Assembly (NCBI GenBank): GCA_001600415.1
Contig: BCJX01000012.1
Span: forward strand, 1 to 64,000
From: Pascua guehoae
Lineage: Eukaryota; Basidiomycota; Tremellomycetes; Trichosporonales; Trichosporonaceae
Direction: 5' to 3'
Length of the DNA: 64,000 nucleotides
The notes beneath the pieces were generated by a model. It had not been told where the DNA came from, made no database searches, and saw only the letters and a program-made list of their open reading frames with translations. Shown here piece after piece: positions 30,980-42,800 of this stretch; within the stretch, counting starts at the first letter, position 1; each line of letters starts with the position of its first letter. Made by a program: the position numbers and the translations under genes.

Positions 30980-33298
30980 TCATGACAAGTCGGGGAAGCA
31001 CTGGCGCCAGAGGGCCATGTCGTCACCAGCAGCGGGCATGGATGTCCACAGCTGCATCCAGCCCAGGGGGTCCTGGGCACTCCCGTCCATGGGGGCACTG
31101 TTCATGTCAAAGTACGCGTTGCCAATGGTGCCGTCGTTGCCGTTTGTGCCCAGGAGGTTGTTGTTGCCGCCTCCAAGCGCAGGCGAGGGTACTCTGGTCC
31201 TTGCGCTGATGGAGGAGAGATGTCGAAGGATCTGAATGTGGTGTCCCGCGTTGGACCACTGCTTTGAAATCTCGCCCAGCCACCCGATGCACTGCTCGAG
31301 ACGTCGTGCCGATTCTGCCCTGGACGACGATAGCTGCGATGTCTCGTCCTCGTCGGGTGGGTGTGCGGACAGGCCGGCATGGACTGTACCAGCCTGGAAG
31401 ATGAGGTAGACCCAGGTGGACGCGTACTTGCGCACAAAGAAGGTGCGCTCATACGATTCCATGAGGGTGCAGATGGCGGTTGCCGCGTGTCTTGTGGCTT
31501 CCACTCCGCGCTTAGATGGGCGAGGAGCAGTCCTCTTCTGCGAGTCGTCGCCAGAAGACTCGAGCGGTCCCCCCAATATGGAGAGGTCGGATCGAGAGGG
31601 CCCAACTGACGAGTGGTATGGCGAGTGATGGGCATCGGAACTGCCATTGTCGAGATATGGGACCTGTGGACGATGCAGGAGCAGGATGCACACGTAGTAC
31701 CATCCGCGCACGGTGAGCAGGTGCATGCCAACATCGTCGTGGGCGTTCGGGTCGTCGTCGGACCATTGCAGGTGGGGCGGGAGGCTCGTACGCCACTGGT
31801 GCAGTTGGCCATCGATGTACTGCACCGACTCCTCGTAGCCTTCGACGTGCTTGTCGTTCATGTGGGCGCGACGCGTGCTCGGTCGGTAGATGCGGTCGAG
31901 GACGAGCTCCACGATGGCCATTACCTCGCACCACGACTTGAAGCACGAGAGGCTGTGTGATTTCGTGCTGACCATGGTTTTCAGATGGTTGATGCGAACG
32001 AGATGTCGCGCGTCGCCAGCGAGCCACAGGTCAAACTCGTCGCGTTCCATGATGGATGGGAGCGGCGCGTCAACGTCTACCAGGCGGATGAACGGCGGCC
32101 GTTGGAGGATGGCGGCGAAAATCTTGTCGAGGACAAAGCAGGACCACCACGTGCGGAGCCGCTCCTGTTCCGTAGGGAGGTCGCCGTGACCGAGGAGAAG
32201 CTCGGAGACGTCCTGGACAGGCTGAAGGTTGAGGCCCAAGTCGAGCGCCATGCGACAGGCAATCCCGCCCATTTGGTACGCGAGCATGCTGCGGCCGCAC
32301 CCCGAGTCGACGAGGGCGACCAATATCAGAGACTGGACCGTCTCGAGCGTCGGTGTACTGTCCCCAGAGTACAGGAGCGACAGGACGCGGCGACGAACCC
32401 CCTCTGTGAGAGCGCTGCACGATGCGGCGAGCGGTTCGAGCCACGCGGCCGCCTTGCCGCCTGTCGCCAAGAACTGCTCTTGCCTGGACGAAATGTAGTT
32501 TGTGTCTGCAAACGAGGCCGTGTTTGCCGCTGCAATCGAGAGAATCGCGTCAAACAGCAGAGGCCGCGCTGTTTCGAGGGCGTGGAGCGAGGCCAGCGAC
32601 GGGAGGTAGACGATTGGCCAGAGGGGGTGGACAAAGGTCTCGTACACCATCACGAGGTCACTGATCATCTCTTGGGTCAGCCCAGCCTGCGACGCGAGTG
32701 ACGTGTAGGGTGGCGGGAGCTGGACGGGCGAGATCCACGAGATGGGAGATGGCGCTGGCTGCTGGATCGAGATCGCGTTCGGTGGTGTAAAGACCGGATG
32801 CTGCGGGGCGGGCATGGACAAGTCGGTGCGCGACAGGTCGAGGTTTGTGAATGGCGAGGCCCCAAACGATAGTGAAGCGCTGGGCGAGCCGCTCGTCGAG
32901 GGCTGAGCCCTTGGTGTACTGTCGACAGTGACGCTTAGTCTGGGCTCGCTGGCATGACTCGTCGCGTCGTGACCGCTCTTGAACTCCACCTTGGACGGTC
33001 CCGTCGCAGCAGCCTCACCCCCTCCATTGCCTTGGCTGCCGCTCGCCAACGCGCTCCCCTCGGTTCGTTTACGGCTCTTGTGACCCCCACGCGCCGGAGA
33101 TCCCTTGGGAGGGCCGCGCTTCTTTCTGGCCACGTAATGGCAGTCGCCATTGAAGAAGCGCGTGCATTGCGCACACGGTTGTTGGCCGTCGCACTTGACC
33201 TTCTTGATGGAACAGGCGACACATGCTTGAAACGGTTTGGGCGGGACGCGAGGTTGGCCGCCGTCGGCTGGGTCGGCACCTTGCCCGCGATCGGACAT
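30980..33298 (-). CDS. Zn2Cys6 transcription factor with Fungal_trans domain, candidate cluster regulator
   Basis: Single exon, 772 residues from the chosen start. The Zn2Cys6 binuclear cluster is near the N-terminus: Cys26, 29, 36, 42, 45 and 53 in ACVACSIKKVKCDGQQPCAQ and on, followed by the basic linker ARKKRGPPKG. A disordered Ser/Pro-rich stretch follows. The middle-homology (Fungal_trans) region runs about 240-560, with YETFVHPLWPIVYLPSLASL, MALDLGLNLQPV, ERLRTWWSCFVLDKIFAAIL and PFIRLVDVDAPLPSI. The frame stays open 51 codons further upstream, but the start at 33298 puts MSDRGQ directly before the zinc cluster. Placement between fumarylacetoacetase and homogentisate dioxygenase suggests a role like HmgR of Aspergillus tyrosine-degradation clusters; this is positional inference. 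Confidence 0.88.
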   Translation of the reverse strand: MSDRGQGADPADGGQPRVPPKPFQACVACSIKKVKCDGQQPCAQCTRFFNGDCHYVARKKRGPPKGSPARGGHKSRKRTEGSALASGSQGNGGGEAAATGPSKVEFKSGHDATSHASEPRLSVTVDSTPRAQPSTSGSPSASLSFGASPFTNLDLSRTDLSMPAPQHPVFTPPNAISIQQPAPSPISWISPVQLPPPYTSLASQAGLTQEMISDLVMVYETFVHPLWPIVYLPSLASLHALETARPLLFDAILSIAAANTASFADTNYISSRQEQFLATGGKAAAWLEPLAASCSALTEGVRRRVLSLLYSGDSTPTLETVQSLILVALVDSGCGRSMLAYQMGGIACRMALDLGLNLQPVQDVSELLLGHGDLPTEQERLRTWWSCFVLDKIFAAILQRPPFIRLVDVDAPLPSIMERDEFDLWLAGDARHLVRINHLKTMVSTKSHSLSCFKSWCEVMAIVELVLDRIYRPSTRRAHMNDKHVEGYEESVQYIDGQLHQWRTSLPPHLQWSDDDPNAHDDVGMHLLTVRGWYYVCILLLHRPQVPYLDNGSSDAHHSPYHSSVGPSRSDLSILGGPLESSGDDSQKRTAPRPSKRGVEATRHAATAICTLMESYERTFFVRKYASTWVYLIFQAGTVHAGLSAHPPDEDETSQLSSSRAESARRLEQCIGWLGEISKQWSNAGHHIQILRHLSSISARTRVPSPALGGGNNNLLGTNGNDGTIGNAYFDMNSAPMDGSAQDPLGWMQLWTSMPAAGDDMALWRQCFPDLS

Positions 33299-33882
33299 GG
33301 TCGTCGCAGTGCTGTGAGCGATAGAAAGGACGCAATATGAACCGAGGTATTGAGTTGCATGACTTGCGAGTGGGTTGAAGCTAGGCGTCGGTGGATACTC
33401 TGGGCACATGGGAGGGACACTAACACCTGTGACCCAGCCTGCAAGAACCACTGGCCACTGGGGTGCGATGGATTACCCGCTTCCGGTTCATGGCTCATTT
33501 GGTGGCGGTGGCGGTGGCGGGACTTCATCAACGTCAGGGTCTTGGGTGACATACATTCCTCCTCTCTGATCCTTTCCTTTGCCTGTTGCGGCAGAAATTG
33601 TCTGTGCACACATCTACACCCGGCAACTGGCGGCAACAGCTACCAATTTGCTGGGCGCTCTTCTCAAAGAAGACGACTGACTCCTTTGTGGCCCCTCACG
33701 ATGACCATCTCGTGGTCCCGTGGGTCTGCAGACAACCCATGAAAATGCTCCAGTCGTGCGCTACTCGTGGCTAGTAGGTGCTAATGCTCAATAGTGCGAG
33801 GCACAAACGTCATACATTGCAAGAAAACTACGACTTCAAACCCAATCAATCCTATTACAACAGAGCTCGGTCACGGCTCGGT
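33299..33882. other. Regulator promoter and 3' flank of homogentisate dioxygenase
   Basis: Non-coding region between two genes on the minus strand. It includes a short (ggtggc) repeat at about 33503-33522. No TATA box is obvious for the regulator. Confidence 0.5.
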
Positions 33883-35434
33883 CTAGAGGTCGGAGCGCTT
33901 GTCCAAGCCGGCAAACGACTTCCAGTAGTCGTCCTGGACCTTGCCACTGTCCCTGCAAACGTCAGCCATAGAACTCGCCGAGCCAAAAACCAGTCCGTCC
34001 CTGTGACGTGTCTACTCACTCAATGGCCCACTTTGTCGACATGAGCTGGTACGCTGTTTCAAACATGAAGGCCATGCTTCCCACACCGGCCTTGCGAGGC
34101 TCGAGCTTCTCCTTGATGCCCTTGTCGTACGTCTCGGCGTCGGGACCGTGGGCGGAGCACATGTTGTGCAGGGACGCACCACCAGGGAGGAAGCCCTCTG
34201 CCTTTGCGTCGTACACGCCGGCAATGTTGCCCATAAACTCGGACATGACGTTGCGGTGGTGCCAAGGTGGACGGAACGTGTGCTCTGCGACGAGCCAGCG
34301 CGGGGGGAAGATGACAAAGTCGGCCACTGCTGTTCCCGGCGAGTCGCTCGGGCATGTCAGGACAGTGTAGATTGACGGGTCGGGGTGGTCGTACGAGACA
34401 GTGCCGATCGTGTTGAACTTGGACAGGTCGTAGCGGTAGGGAATGTAGGTTCCAGAGTACGAGACGACGTCGTAAGGAGAGTGCTTCTGGTCGTACTGGT
34501 ACAGAGTGCCCGCAAACTTGTTCACAACGACAAAGTCGCCCTCGACATCCTCGTAGGCGGCATGCGGGTACTCAAAGTCCTTGGCATTCGCGAGACCGTT
34601 GGAGCCGATGGGGCCAAGCTCGGGGAGCTCAAACGTGCCTTTGAACACTTCGAGCACAAAACCGGTGGCCGGGGGCGCACCAGACGGCTGGTTGACGAGG
34701 TCGACGCTGAACTTGAGACCACGCTGAACGACACAAATGTGGAGCGGCGGGACGTGGAGCTTGCCAAACTCGGTCGTGATGAGAAGCTCGCCTTGGACGG
34801 GAACTACCAAGTCAGCCAAAACCATAGAACACTTTGCAACCCACCAATGAGAAAGTCTCCGTCCGAGTTGTAGAACGACTTGTTGCCCATGTTCTTGGCA
34901 AAGTTGTAAAAGTGAATGGCCAGACCGTTCTTGGTCTGCGTGTCACCCGCACCGCTGAGCGTCGTGAGGCCATCCACCCAGTCGAGCTGATCAGCATTGG
35001 GGACAGTCAAAGGGTCCCAACGGAGCTGCTGCGGGGTCGGGATGATGTCGGGCGAAAAAGTGTGGAACGAAGAGACCAACCGAGCGGTGCTCTTGGACTC
35101 GTATGGCTTGTACGGGGCGTGCTGGACCGAGGGACGCAGCTAGAATCTCGTCAGCCATGGTCTTTCAGCCAAAGGTCGAAACCTACCCTGTAAACAAAGC
35201 TGCGGTGGTTCTTGGCACGCGGCACAGTAAACGCCGTACCGCTCAAGCCCTCGGTGTAGAGGCCGTGGGGAACCTTCTGAGGCGAGAATCCGAGCTTAGG
35301 AAGAGAGTCGGGCACGGCCTCGGACTCGATGTGGTTACCGAAACCATCTGGTGGGTGTCAGCAAGATAGGAGGTCGAGCGCATAAGGCTGTACATACTGT
35401 GGTACTTGAGCGTAGTGGGGTCAAACTTGGTCAT
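33883..35434 (-). CDS. hmgA: Homogentisate 1,2-dioxygenase
   Basis: Five exons (35398-35434, 35187-35347, 34845-35139, 34020-34803, 33883-33952) give 448 residues, matching the family. It opens the ring of homogentisate to maleylacetoacetate with non-haem Fe(II). Visible blocks are [71 protein letters not shown], and the metal site [16 protein letters not shown] with [17 protein letters not shown], which carry the equivalents of human His335, Glu341 and His371. The final exon encodes [16 protein letters not shown]. Introns are 41-67 nt. It is divergent from the CYP504-like gene across about 830 bp, so the two may share control elements. Confidence 0.96.
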
Positions 35435-36266
35435 GATTTTGAACTTTGGTCGATAGGGTGTTGTAGTTGGGCAGAGGTGTGCATGACGGTGACGCAGAGC
35501 AGTCCATTTAAGTGAGATTTCCTCCAGACCGTCATGGGTGACGGCAAAACGACACGATACCGGTGGGAACAAGTGCCACACGCCCCGTCCATTGCCGCAC
35601 ATGACCGTCATCAGAGCGCGTGTCAGGTTGGTTTCCCCGGGCCTGTCAATAGGTATCTCCGGTTACATGTGATCAGGCTTCTTATCGTCGTAATAGCCTG
35701 TGCCTCATCTGTCAAACCGATGCCCGACCTCCCCACCAGGAACTCGAGGTGATCACACAGCATGCGCGGTTCGGATACTCCGTGGTATGCCGACCTTGTG
35801 ACCCCGATGGCCCCCGCTTTGGTCGACCGGGCCGGTGGACAAACATACTCTTCGACCCGCGTAAACCACGGGCGTTCTGGACCGTTTCAATCTGGGGCGC
35901 ACTTCTATTCCGGCGGCACAAGGAACTGCAGGGCGGGGCAACACACTACAGTTGCATACTTGGCACCGGAGATGCATCCATCTCTTCGACAAGGTTCACC
36001 TGACTCTACATGTCCGTGTCAGAGATTGGCAGCGAGTGCTCGATGGATACTCCGGCACCATCGCACACGCCCACCGTGTCTCGCTGACTCCCACACTGAC
36101 TCCCACTGGCTGACGTCCGTAGTGGGTCACTAAGACATATAAGCTGCCAAGATCAATGGCTCTTGCGACTTCATCGAACAGTTCCGACTTGTCTCTTCAC
36201 CACTTTGCACAGTCAAGACACACTGTCCTCTTCGCAACTGTTAAAACACTCCTCCGCCTCTTCGAC
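35435..36266. promoter_or_regulatory. Divergent promoter region of homogentisate dioxygenase and CYP504-like genes
   Basis: An 832-bp non-coding region between two divergently transcribed pathway genes. It has a CATATAAG box for the plus-strand gene at 36136-36143 and a weak ACTTAAAT element for the minus-strand gene near 35510. No clear Zn2Cys6-type CGG pair could be assigned by eye. Confidence 0.55.
36136..36143 (+). promoter_or_regulatory. TATA box of the CYP504-like gene
   Basis: CATATAAG, 131 bp before the chosen ATG. Its position argues that an in-frame ATG at 36156, only about 20 bp further on, lies at or before the transcription start and is not used. Confidence 0.5.
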
Positions 36267-37977
36267 ATGTCCCCCGCCTGGTCCAAGCTCACCGACACCA
36301 TGCCTCCGGCATTGAACAAGCTTCTCGCCCGTGACGACTCGCAGCAGTTGGCAATGCTCGTCGCTCTCGGTGTCGTTGTCGTCCTCGTTGCTCAGTACAT
36401 TCACTATGCGCGTGGAAAGCTCCGTCTCCCCGGCCCCATTCCGCTTCCCATCGTTGGCAACCTCCTCTCGCTCGACCCCGTGAGTGAAGCTTGTCCCTGG
36501 TATTGATCAATTGATTGTACTGACATCAAAACAGAACCCTACCGTCGCGTTCATGAGGTGGGCCAAGAAGTTTGGCGACATCTACAAGATCACCCTCGGC
36601 GAGCGCGAGGTGCTCGTCTTCAGCTCTCTCCAGGCAGCCAAGGAGCTCTTTGGCGACCAAGGAAGCACGTACATTTCCCGCCCCCAGTTCCACAACTACC
36701 ACACGGTTCTTGCCTCGTCGGCCGGTTTGACTATTGGCACGTCGCCTTGGGACGAGTCGTGCAAGAAGCGCCGCAAGGTTGCCGCGACTGCCCTCAACAA
36801 GTCGAATGTCGAAAACTACCTCCCGATTGTCGAGCGCGAGACCCTCGCTCTGATCACGGATCTTTACAATCACGGAGAGGCGGGCAAGAAGGAGGTCGAC
36901 CCCGCCCACTACTGCAGCCGGTACGCCCTCAACACGTCACTCTCTGTCAACTACGGTGTCCGCCTCGACAACATTGACGATGGTCTCTTGAACGAAATTC
37001 TTACGGTCGAGGCCAACGTCTCGGACATTCGCTCGCACACTGCCTCGTGGGCCGACTACATTCCTCTCGTTCGCAGCCTCCCCAGCTTCAAGAAGGGCTA
37101 CGGTGCGCACACCACCGACATGCGTGTGCGCCGCGACGAGTACATGGGCACTCTTCTCCGTGATCTCCAGGACCGCATTGCCAAGGGCACCGACGTCCCC
37201 TGCATTACCGGCAACGTTATCAAGGACCCAGAGACGACCCTCAACCAGCAGGAGCTCATGTCCATCTGCCTTACCATGGTTGCCGCCGGTCTCGACACAC
37301 TCGGTAACACCCTCCTCTGGGCCTCGGGATACTTTGCAAAGCACCCCGAGCTCTGGGAGAAGGCGTACGAGGAGATCAACAAGGTGTACGGCGGTGACGT
37401 CCCCGACTCGCTCGCCCAGGATGTCCCCTACGTCTCGGCGCTCGGCAAGGAGCTTGGCCGCTACTTCTTCATTGTCCCCTCCGGCCTCCCGCACCAGACT
37501 GTTGGGGACTCGGAGTACCGCGGTGTCCACATCCCCGACGGCACCACCGTCTTTATGAACACGGCGTCGATCCACCGCGACCCCCGCTACGGCGACGGCG
37601 ACGTCTTCCGCCCCGAGCGCTTCATGGAGAAGGGCCCCGACGGCACTATCGTCCCCGAGTATGCCTTTGGTCTCGGCCGCCGCATGTGCCTCGGCCACTA
37701 CCTTGCCACGCGCGAACTCTACTCGGCCCTCACAAAGCTCATCTTCTTCTTCAAGATTGAGCTCGGCCCCAGCGGAGACTTTGACATTGACCCCATCACC
37801 GCCATGAAGAACCCCTACGGTCTCGCATGTGCCCCCAAGGACTTCAAGGTCCGCTTCGTGCCCCGCGACCGCGACATTCTCGAGCACTGGCTCGCAGACG
37901 AGTCGGCACGCGCAGACATCAACGTCGCCTCTGTCATTTCCGAAAAGGCGACCAAGAAGGCGACCAAGAAGGCATAA
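36267..37977 (+). CDS. Cytochrome P450, CYP504 (phenylacetate hydroxylase)-like
   Basis: Two exons (36267-36479, 36535-37977) give 551 residues. An N-terminal membrane anchor (LAMLVALGVVVVLVAQYIHY) is followed by the Pro-rich hinge LRLPGPIPLPIVGNLL. Further P450 marks are the I-helix AGLDTLGNT, the K-helix ExxR in KELGRYF, HRDPRYGDGDVFRPERF, and the haem loop AFGLGRRMCLGHYLATRELY with ligand Cys456. Overall pattern and context fit CYP504, whose Aspergillus members PhacA and PhacB hydroxylate phenylacetate and 3-hydroxyphenylacetate on the way to homogentisate. Which of the two reactions applies cannot be decided here. The C-terminus ends in a Lys-rich repeat (EKATKKATKKA) beyond the usual family end. 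It is an ER enzyme needing P450 reductase. The start at 36267 is preferred over in-frame 36156 because of the TATA box position. Confidence 0.85.
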
Positions 37978-39804
37978 GAAGAGCTTGTACATTTCATAGT
38001 CGTGTGGATTGAGGGTCGTCGCATGCATTTACAGTTCCGGTACCTTCAAACGAGACGCTGCACAACATTTGTGGATTGCATTGAGAAGAGGAAGGAAAAT
38101 ATTGTATCACTGATGGGATCACAGCCAGCGTGGGACCGTAGACTTCGTCGTCGCAATGGAAGGCAGCAGCGTTGATCACAGGTGGCATTGGGCTCTTAGG
38201 AGAGTTTCCAGGTAATGGGAGAGAGAGGACGAGATCATGGGAGTTCTAGTCTCTACTTGTCGCGAGCGAGCTTGAGCCGGGTTTAAGACTCGGCAGTTGG
38301 TTGTCAATCGTGCTGCCCCTACGGCTTCTCACATTGGGATGTGATCATATTATGGCCCGGTCTGCGAGATAGAACTTCTTCCAACTCCTCGCACTCTGAC
38401 ACGTATGCAAGGCCGGCGCCATGAACGAGATGCTGTACCTCAGAAGAGGGCTCTCGACGTACTGTGGACGGTTTGGGTCACAGTCCGTGGCCGGCGTGTT
38501 TAGTGGCATCAGAGTTCAAAAGAGTATTCTCGACGCACTGTATCACTTCACCAAGCAAGCTGCCTGTACCCACGCGTCATCTCATATGCGCGTTATCTAG
38601 GTTATGACTGGCACAGGGCAGCACATTGCGCTGGAGGGCACAGAATTGGTGGCGTTCCGTCGGCTCCCATCGGACCATACACGCACACAGGCGCCCTGTT
38701 ACAAGCAAACGAGTACGCAGAGGAGACTGGATGTGTCGGGCTTATTCTGGTTCAAGTATGCTTCTATTCTCTCAGTCAGCAGCCCCGTCTCGACTAGGGA
38801 GTGACACATGAGCTCGGCATTGAGCAATACCAGTGCCCCAATGCTGGAGGCCTGGAGGGGTTGTCCATGTCCACTCGGTGGTGGTCCTCAAAGCAAGCGC
38901 AGAATCCCGTGCCTGCCCAAACTCAGCTCGGTCACGAGGCAGCAGTTTGGAGTTTGAGCCTCCTCTTTTCCATGTTCCAGAAAGTGGCTTGTGTGCAACA
39001 AGGGGCCGGCTCTCTTCTAGCTTCCATTTGTGACCAGCATGCATATTGCCATCTGCACACGCATACATGCGTGGGTGACAAACAGCGATGGGTGCGCGGT
39101 ATGCATTGTGCATGTTGAAAAGCTGGAATTTTCGATACTCTTGTAAAAGTGTCGTAATATGGAAAGGTGTCGAGAGTCTTGGGTCTTGTGCCTGCAAGCT
39201 GCAGGCCTGGTGCCAGCCAGTGGATGGGTTAACGGTTTCCCGTATGTATATCCCGTCGTCATTCTCAAACGTCTTCCCCTGGTTCCGAGCAAGCGCCTAC
39301 AACCCAACCTTCCCTCTCTCTCTCTCTGTGCCCTTGGGCTCGCATGCACGCATGCATGCATGCATGCATGGTTGCTTGCTGGCTGCCATCGGGATTTGCG
39401 TACTGTACATGCACCCCCACCCACAGAACCGCACGAGCACACCAAACGCATAAACGCACGCACGCTCATACATACGCACACCCGCTCCCACCCCCGTCCA
39501 GCCCAGCCCCCGCCCCCGCCGGCCCATAACGCCCACCGACGCCCACGCCCACGCCTACCCCGCTCTCGCCGCCATCCAACTCTCTCTCACCTCTTTCTCT
39601 CCCTCTATTCAATCCATCCAATCTCTCGACCATTATTCATCCATCCCCATTTTCCATGCTTCTCCTTTAATCGGCCCATTTATCACCCATCGACAAAGTT
39701 ATCATACCACAGCTCGTTCTTTCCTTGCACCGATATCCCCCCTATAGTACTGTAATCCGTGCGTCACGTCAAGCACTGGACGCCGCAGACCTCCACCGAC
39801 CGCA
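37978..39804. other. Intergenic region between CYP504-like and DOCK genes
   Basis: 1.8 kb without a supported gene. The last 250 bp are rich in C and T, as expected of a leader or promoter of the DOCK gene. A CATG repeat lies at 39341-39371. Confidence 0.55.
39341..39371. repeat. (GCAT)n palindromic microsatellite
   Basis: About seven copies of catg/gcat, interrupted once. The unit is self-complementary. Confidence 0.9.
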
Positions 39805-42800
39805 ATGGCGCACCAAAGCGCGGCGGCAGGGCCTTCACGGTAAGCCTCGGACAACGCGACAACAACACGCTCCCTCCCCTCCCCTCTCCCCGTCCCACAC
39901 ACACATCAACCATCCCAGCCATCCCCCATCGCTGCCCGTCACCGCCCACTCGCACCCTCAACACACACAATGCACCATGCTTACGCCACGCAGCCGCTCT
40001 GGAGCGTGGGAGCCACTTCCACACATCTACTCTGGCCTCGTCGTGCATCCCTTTCGCCCTTCGTCATCTCCGCCGAGCTCGCCGACCGCGTCCCACACCC
40101 ACCGATCACACAAGCTACGATCATCCTTTGCGGCATCGGCGTCGTCCAGCAGTCGAGCCGACGACCTCTTTTCTCCCGCACGCGGTAATCCGCACGAGGT
40201 CAGCCTGGATGTCGGCGATGAATTCTTTGCGTTTGAAGAGTACCGATGTGAGGAAGGCGATTTGTGGTTTAGAGGGTACGTGGTATCGCGTGATCGTGTC
40301 ATTCTGTGCTCTTGTCGTGTGGTTCACCACGGTCCTAATGCCACCCAGTTATGTCGTGCAGGGCGTCTCGCTGTCGATGTTGATGCCATCGTCCGACGCG
40401 CCGACTGTCTACCCAAAGGTCGAGCCGTCGGTCCTCATTGGCATCTTCCCCGCCGCCGTTGTGCACGTGAGACCGAATGCGGGCACCGAATCCGATGTCC
40501 TGGCCGCTGCACATGAGCGAGCGCGCGAGCTCGCAGAGGAACGTGCACGGGAAATGCGCTACGAGATGGCTGCTGTGCGTGAGGAGGATGAGGATGACAA
40601 CAATGACGGCCCACATCCCAACGGCGACGTCTTTGGCGACCTTGACGGCACCTTCAAGAAGCGCAAGGGGAGCGCCAACGGCAGTGGGATGGGGCTCTTA
40701 AGACGACCGCACCGCCCAGCATCCTTGGTCCTCACTCCGCCACGTCAAAAGGAACAACCACCATTGCCAACACTTACCGCCGGCGACTCTACAGTAGCCG
40801 GTCAGCAGTGGCCGCTTGTTGACGAGATCGCGTGCGCTATTCGCGAGTGGTATTCGGTGAGTCCCCTGATCGAAAGGTGCCCGGACGCGTAACTAAACCA
40901 ACAGCGCCTGCCAACCTACCTGGCCATGCGCGAATATCGCTTGTTCAATGCAGTGGTCCAGCACATTGACGCCCTCTTCCTCGGCCGGCGCCAGTTATTC
41001 TCCCAGATGCTCAGCGGAGAAGAGCTAATCCGAATCCGACGAGAATGCGTGTCACGCCTCGTCAAGTGCAATGTTGCGCAAGGCCTCGAGGTTATTGTCC
41101 GAAGCTTTGAGGATGGCAGCGTCGTTGGCATGGACAAGGACCGCGCGTTAACCAGCTCGGGCTGGATGGGCGGCGTCTTGGCCTACATTTATCAAGTTCA
41201 GGTAAGTCATCGTTGAGACCGGCGGCCCACTGACGTCTACAGCTTGCATACATTGACCTGGTGCCGCTCGATGCGTTGTTTGGAAAGTCGACCGTGCCCC
41301 GGCCACTCAAGTTCAAGGGGCAGGCACTCACCCCACTGTCACCCGTGTCGCCCGTGTCGCCCACCGACCCGTCCAAGACGGGCGAAGAGAATTCCTCCCT
41401 CCCCAGCGGATACCATCTCCTTCTCGACTTCCGCGCCTTTGTGGCGAGCCCATGCTCTCCAGGAGAAACGGCAGAGCTCTTCTTTTCGCTCTACAGCAAG
41501 GCTCAGGGCAAGTTCCTCACCGAGGAGTTTTGCCTCATCCTCAACCACAACGGCAGCCCTGCGCGTGACGCCGAGCGCCGTCTTGGCAAGTTGAGGACCT
41601 TGTTTGCCGATCTTCGCGTCGACGACGTCGCACCGGGAACATACCTCGTGTGCCGCATCGTGCGCAACGGGAGCATGAAGATGTCAGCCGAGTCGAGCAC
41701 CGCTGGCTCACCCGACAACCACCGGAGTGCGAGGAATAAGCGGAGCAGCGGCGTGTTTCTCCAGGAGTCTGGATCCAAGTGGCGCAGCTCGATATCAATC
41801 TCGGACAACGCCACAGACGACTCGGTCTCGATGGCATCTGGGTACGAACCGCCAAAGCGCACGCCGACTATTGACACGACCATGTCGTATGGCACTGGAA
41901 TGGGTGGACGCGCATCACTGCGACGTCCACTGGGATGTGCCGTCTTTGAACTGCCATCCATAACGCGCCTGACCGGGGAGGCGAGCGGCGAAGACCTCGT
42001 CATGCCCATCTACGTTGCAAGAGACGAAGCCAACTTTGCCACTCTGCATGCGGACATTATCCTGCACAACGAGCGTGCCTATGACCGGTCGACACGCGCC
42101 GAGGCCATGGCCTTTGGCCTCAAACTGTTCCATGGCCCCTTGGACCAGGTCATCCGCAATAACCCCTCCATGTTACTGGAGACGCCGCAGACTTTGCGCC
42201 TCGGTTTCCCAGACGTGGTTCCTCCAGGTGCTGTCCGCAACGACCTGTATATCAAGCTCTGGGCAGCATCGTTCTCGACCATGTTCCCCGCAGGTGGCGC
42301 GTTGCGTGTGCGCAAGACGGTCGCTCCCATCCCCGCGAATACGCAGGTTTCGCTGGAAGTTCGTCGCGCTGATGGATCGCTCGTGGCCGACTCGCTGTAC
42401 GCTGGTGGCTCAGGCGAGCCCCCATTGGCACAATACAACTCGATCGTGTACTACCACAACGACAAACCGACATTTGGTGAACTCATCAAGATTGCTCTGC
42501 CACAGGGCTCGGGCGACTGTCATCTCTTCCTCTCCTTCCGTCACCGCACACGGGATCGCGACTCTGTTCACGAAGGCGAACGGCCGTTTGCCTTTGCGTA
42601 TTTGCCCCTCTTCTCCCACAACGCGTCGATCAAGGACGGCAAGCACGAGCTCATTCTCTACCACATGGAGAAGTCGTCCATGCAGCCCACGCCAAACCTC
42701 TACTTTGAGGTCCCGTCGACAGGCGAGCCGCGCCTGACCGCTGAGGCAGCGCGCCACATGACCGCCTTGCGTGACCGCATCTCGCTCCGCACCTTCCTTT

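Noticed and set aside
33299..33451. 51-codon N-terminal extension of the Zn2Cys6 regulator
   Set aside because: The frame is open, but the stretch has no family features, and the Met at 33298 sits at the usual distance from the zinc cluster.
36156..36266. Alternative upstream start of the CYP504-like protein
   Set aside because: It lies about 20 bp after the TATA box, so it is probably at or before the transcription start; the added residues are Ser-rich and precede the normal anchor.
36937..38028. 363-codon minus-strand ORF opposite the CYP504-like gene
   Set aside because: It is a mirror of a C-ending-codon gene, Val/Asp/Glu-rich with no domain; the plus strand has all P450 motifs.
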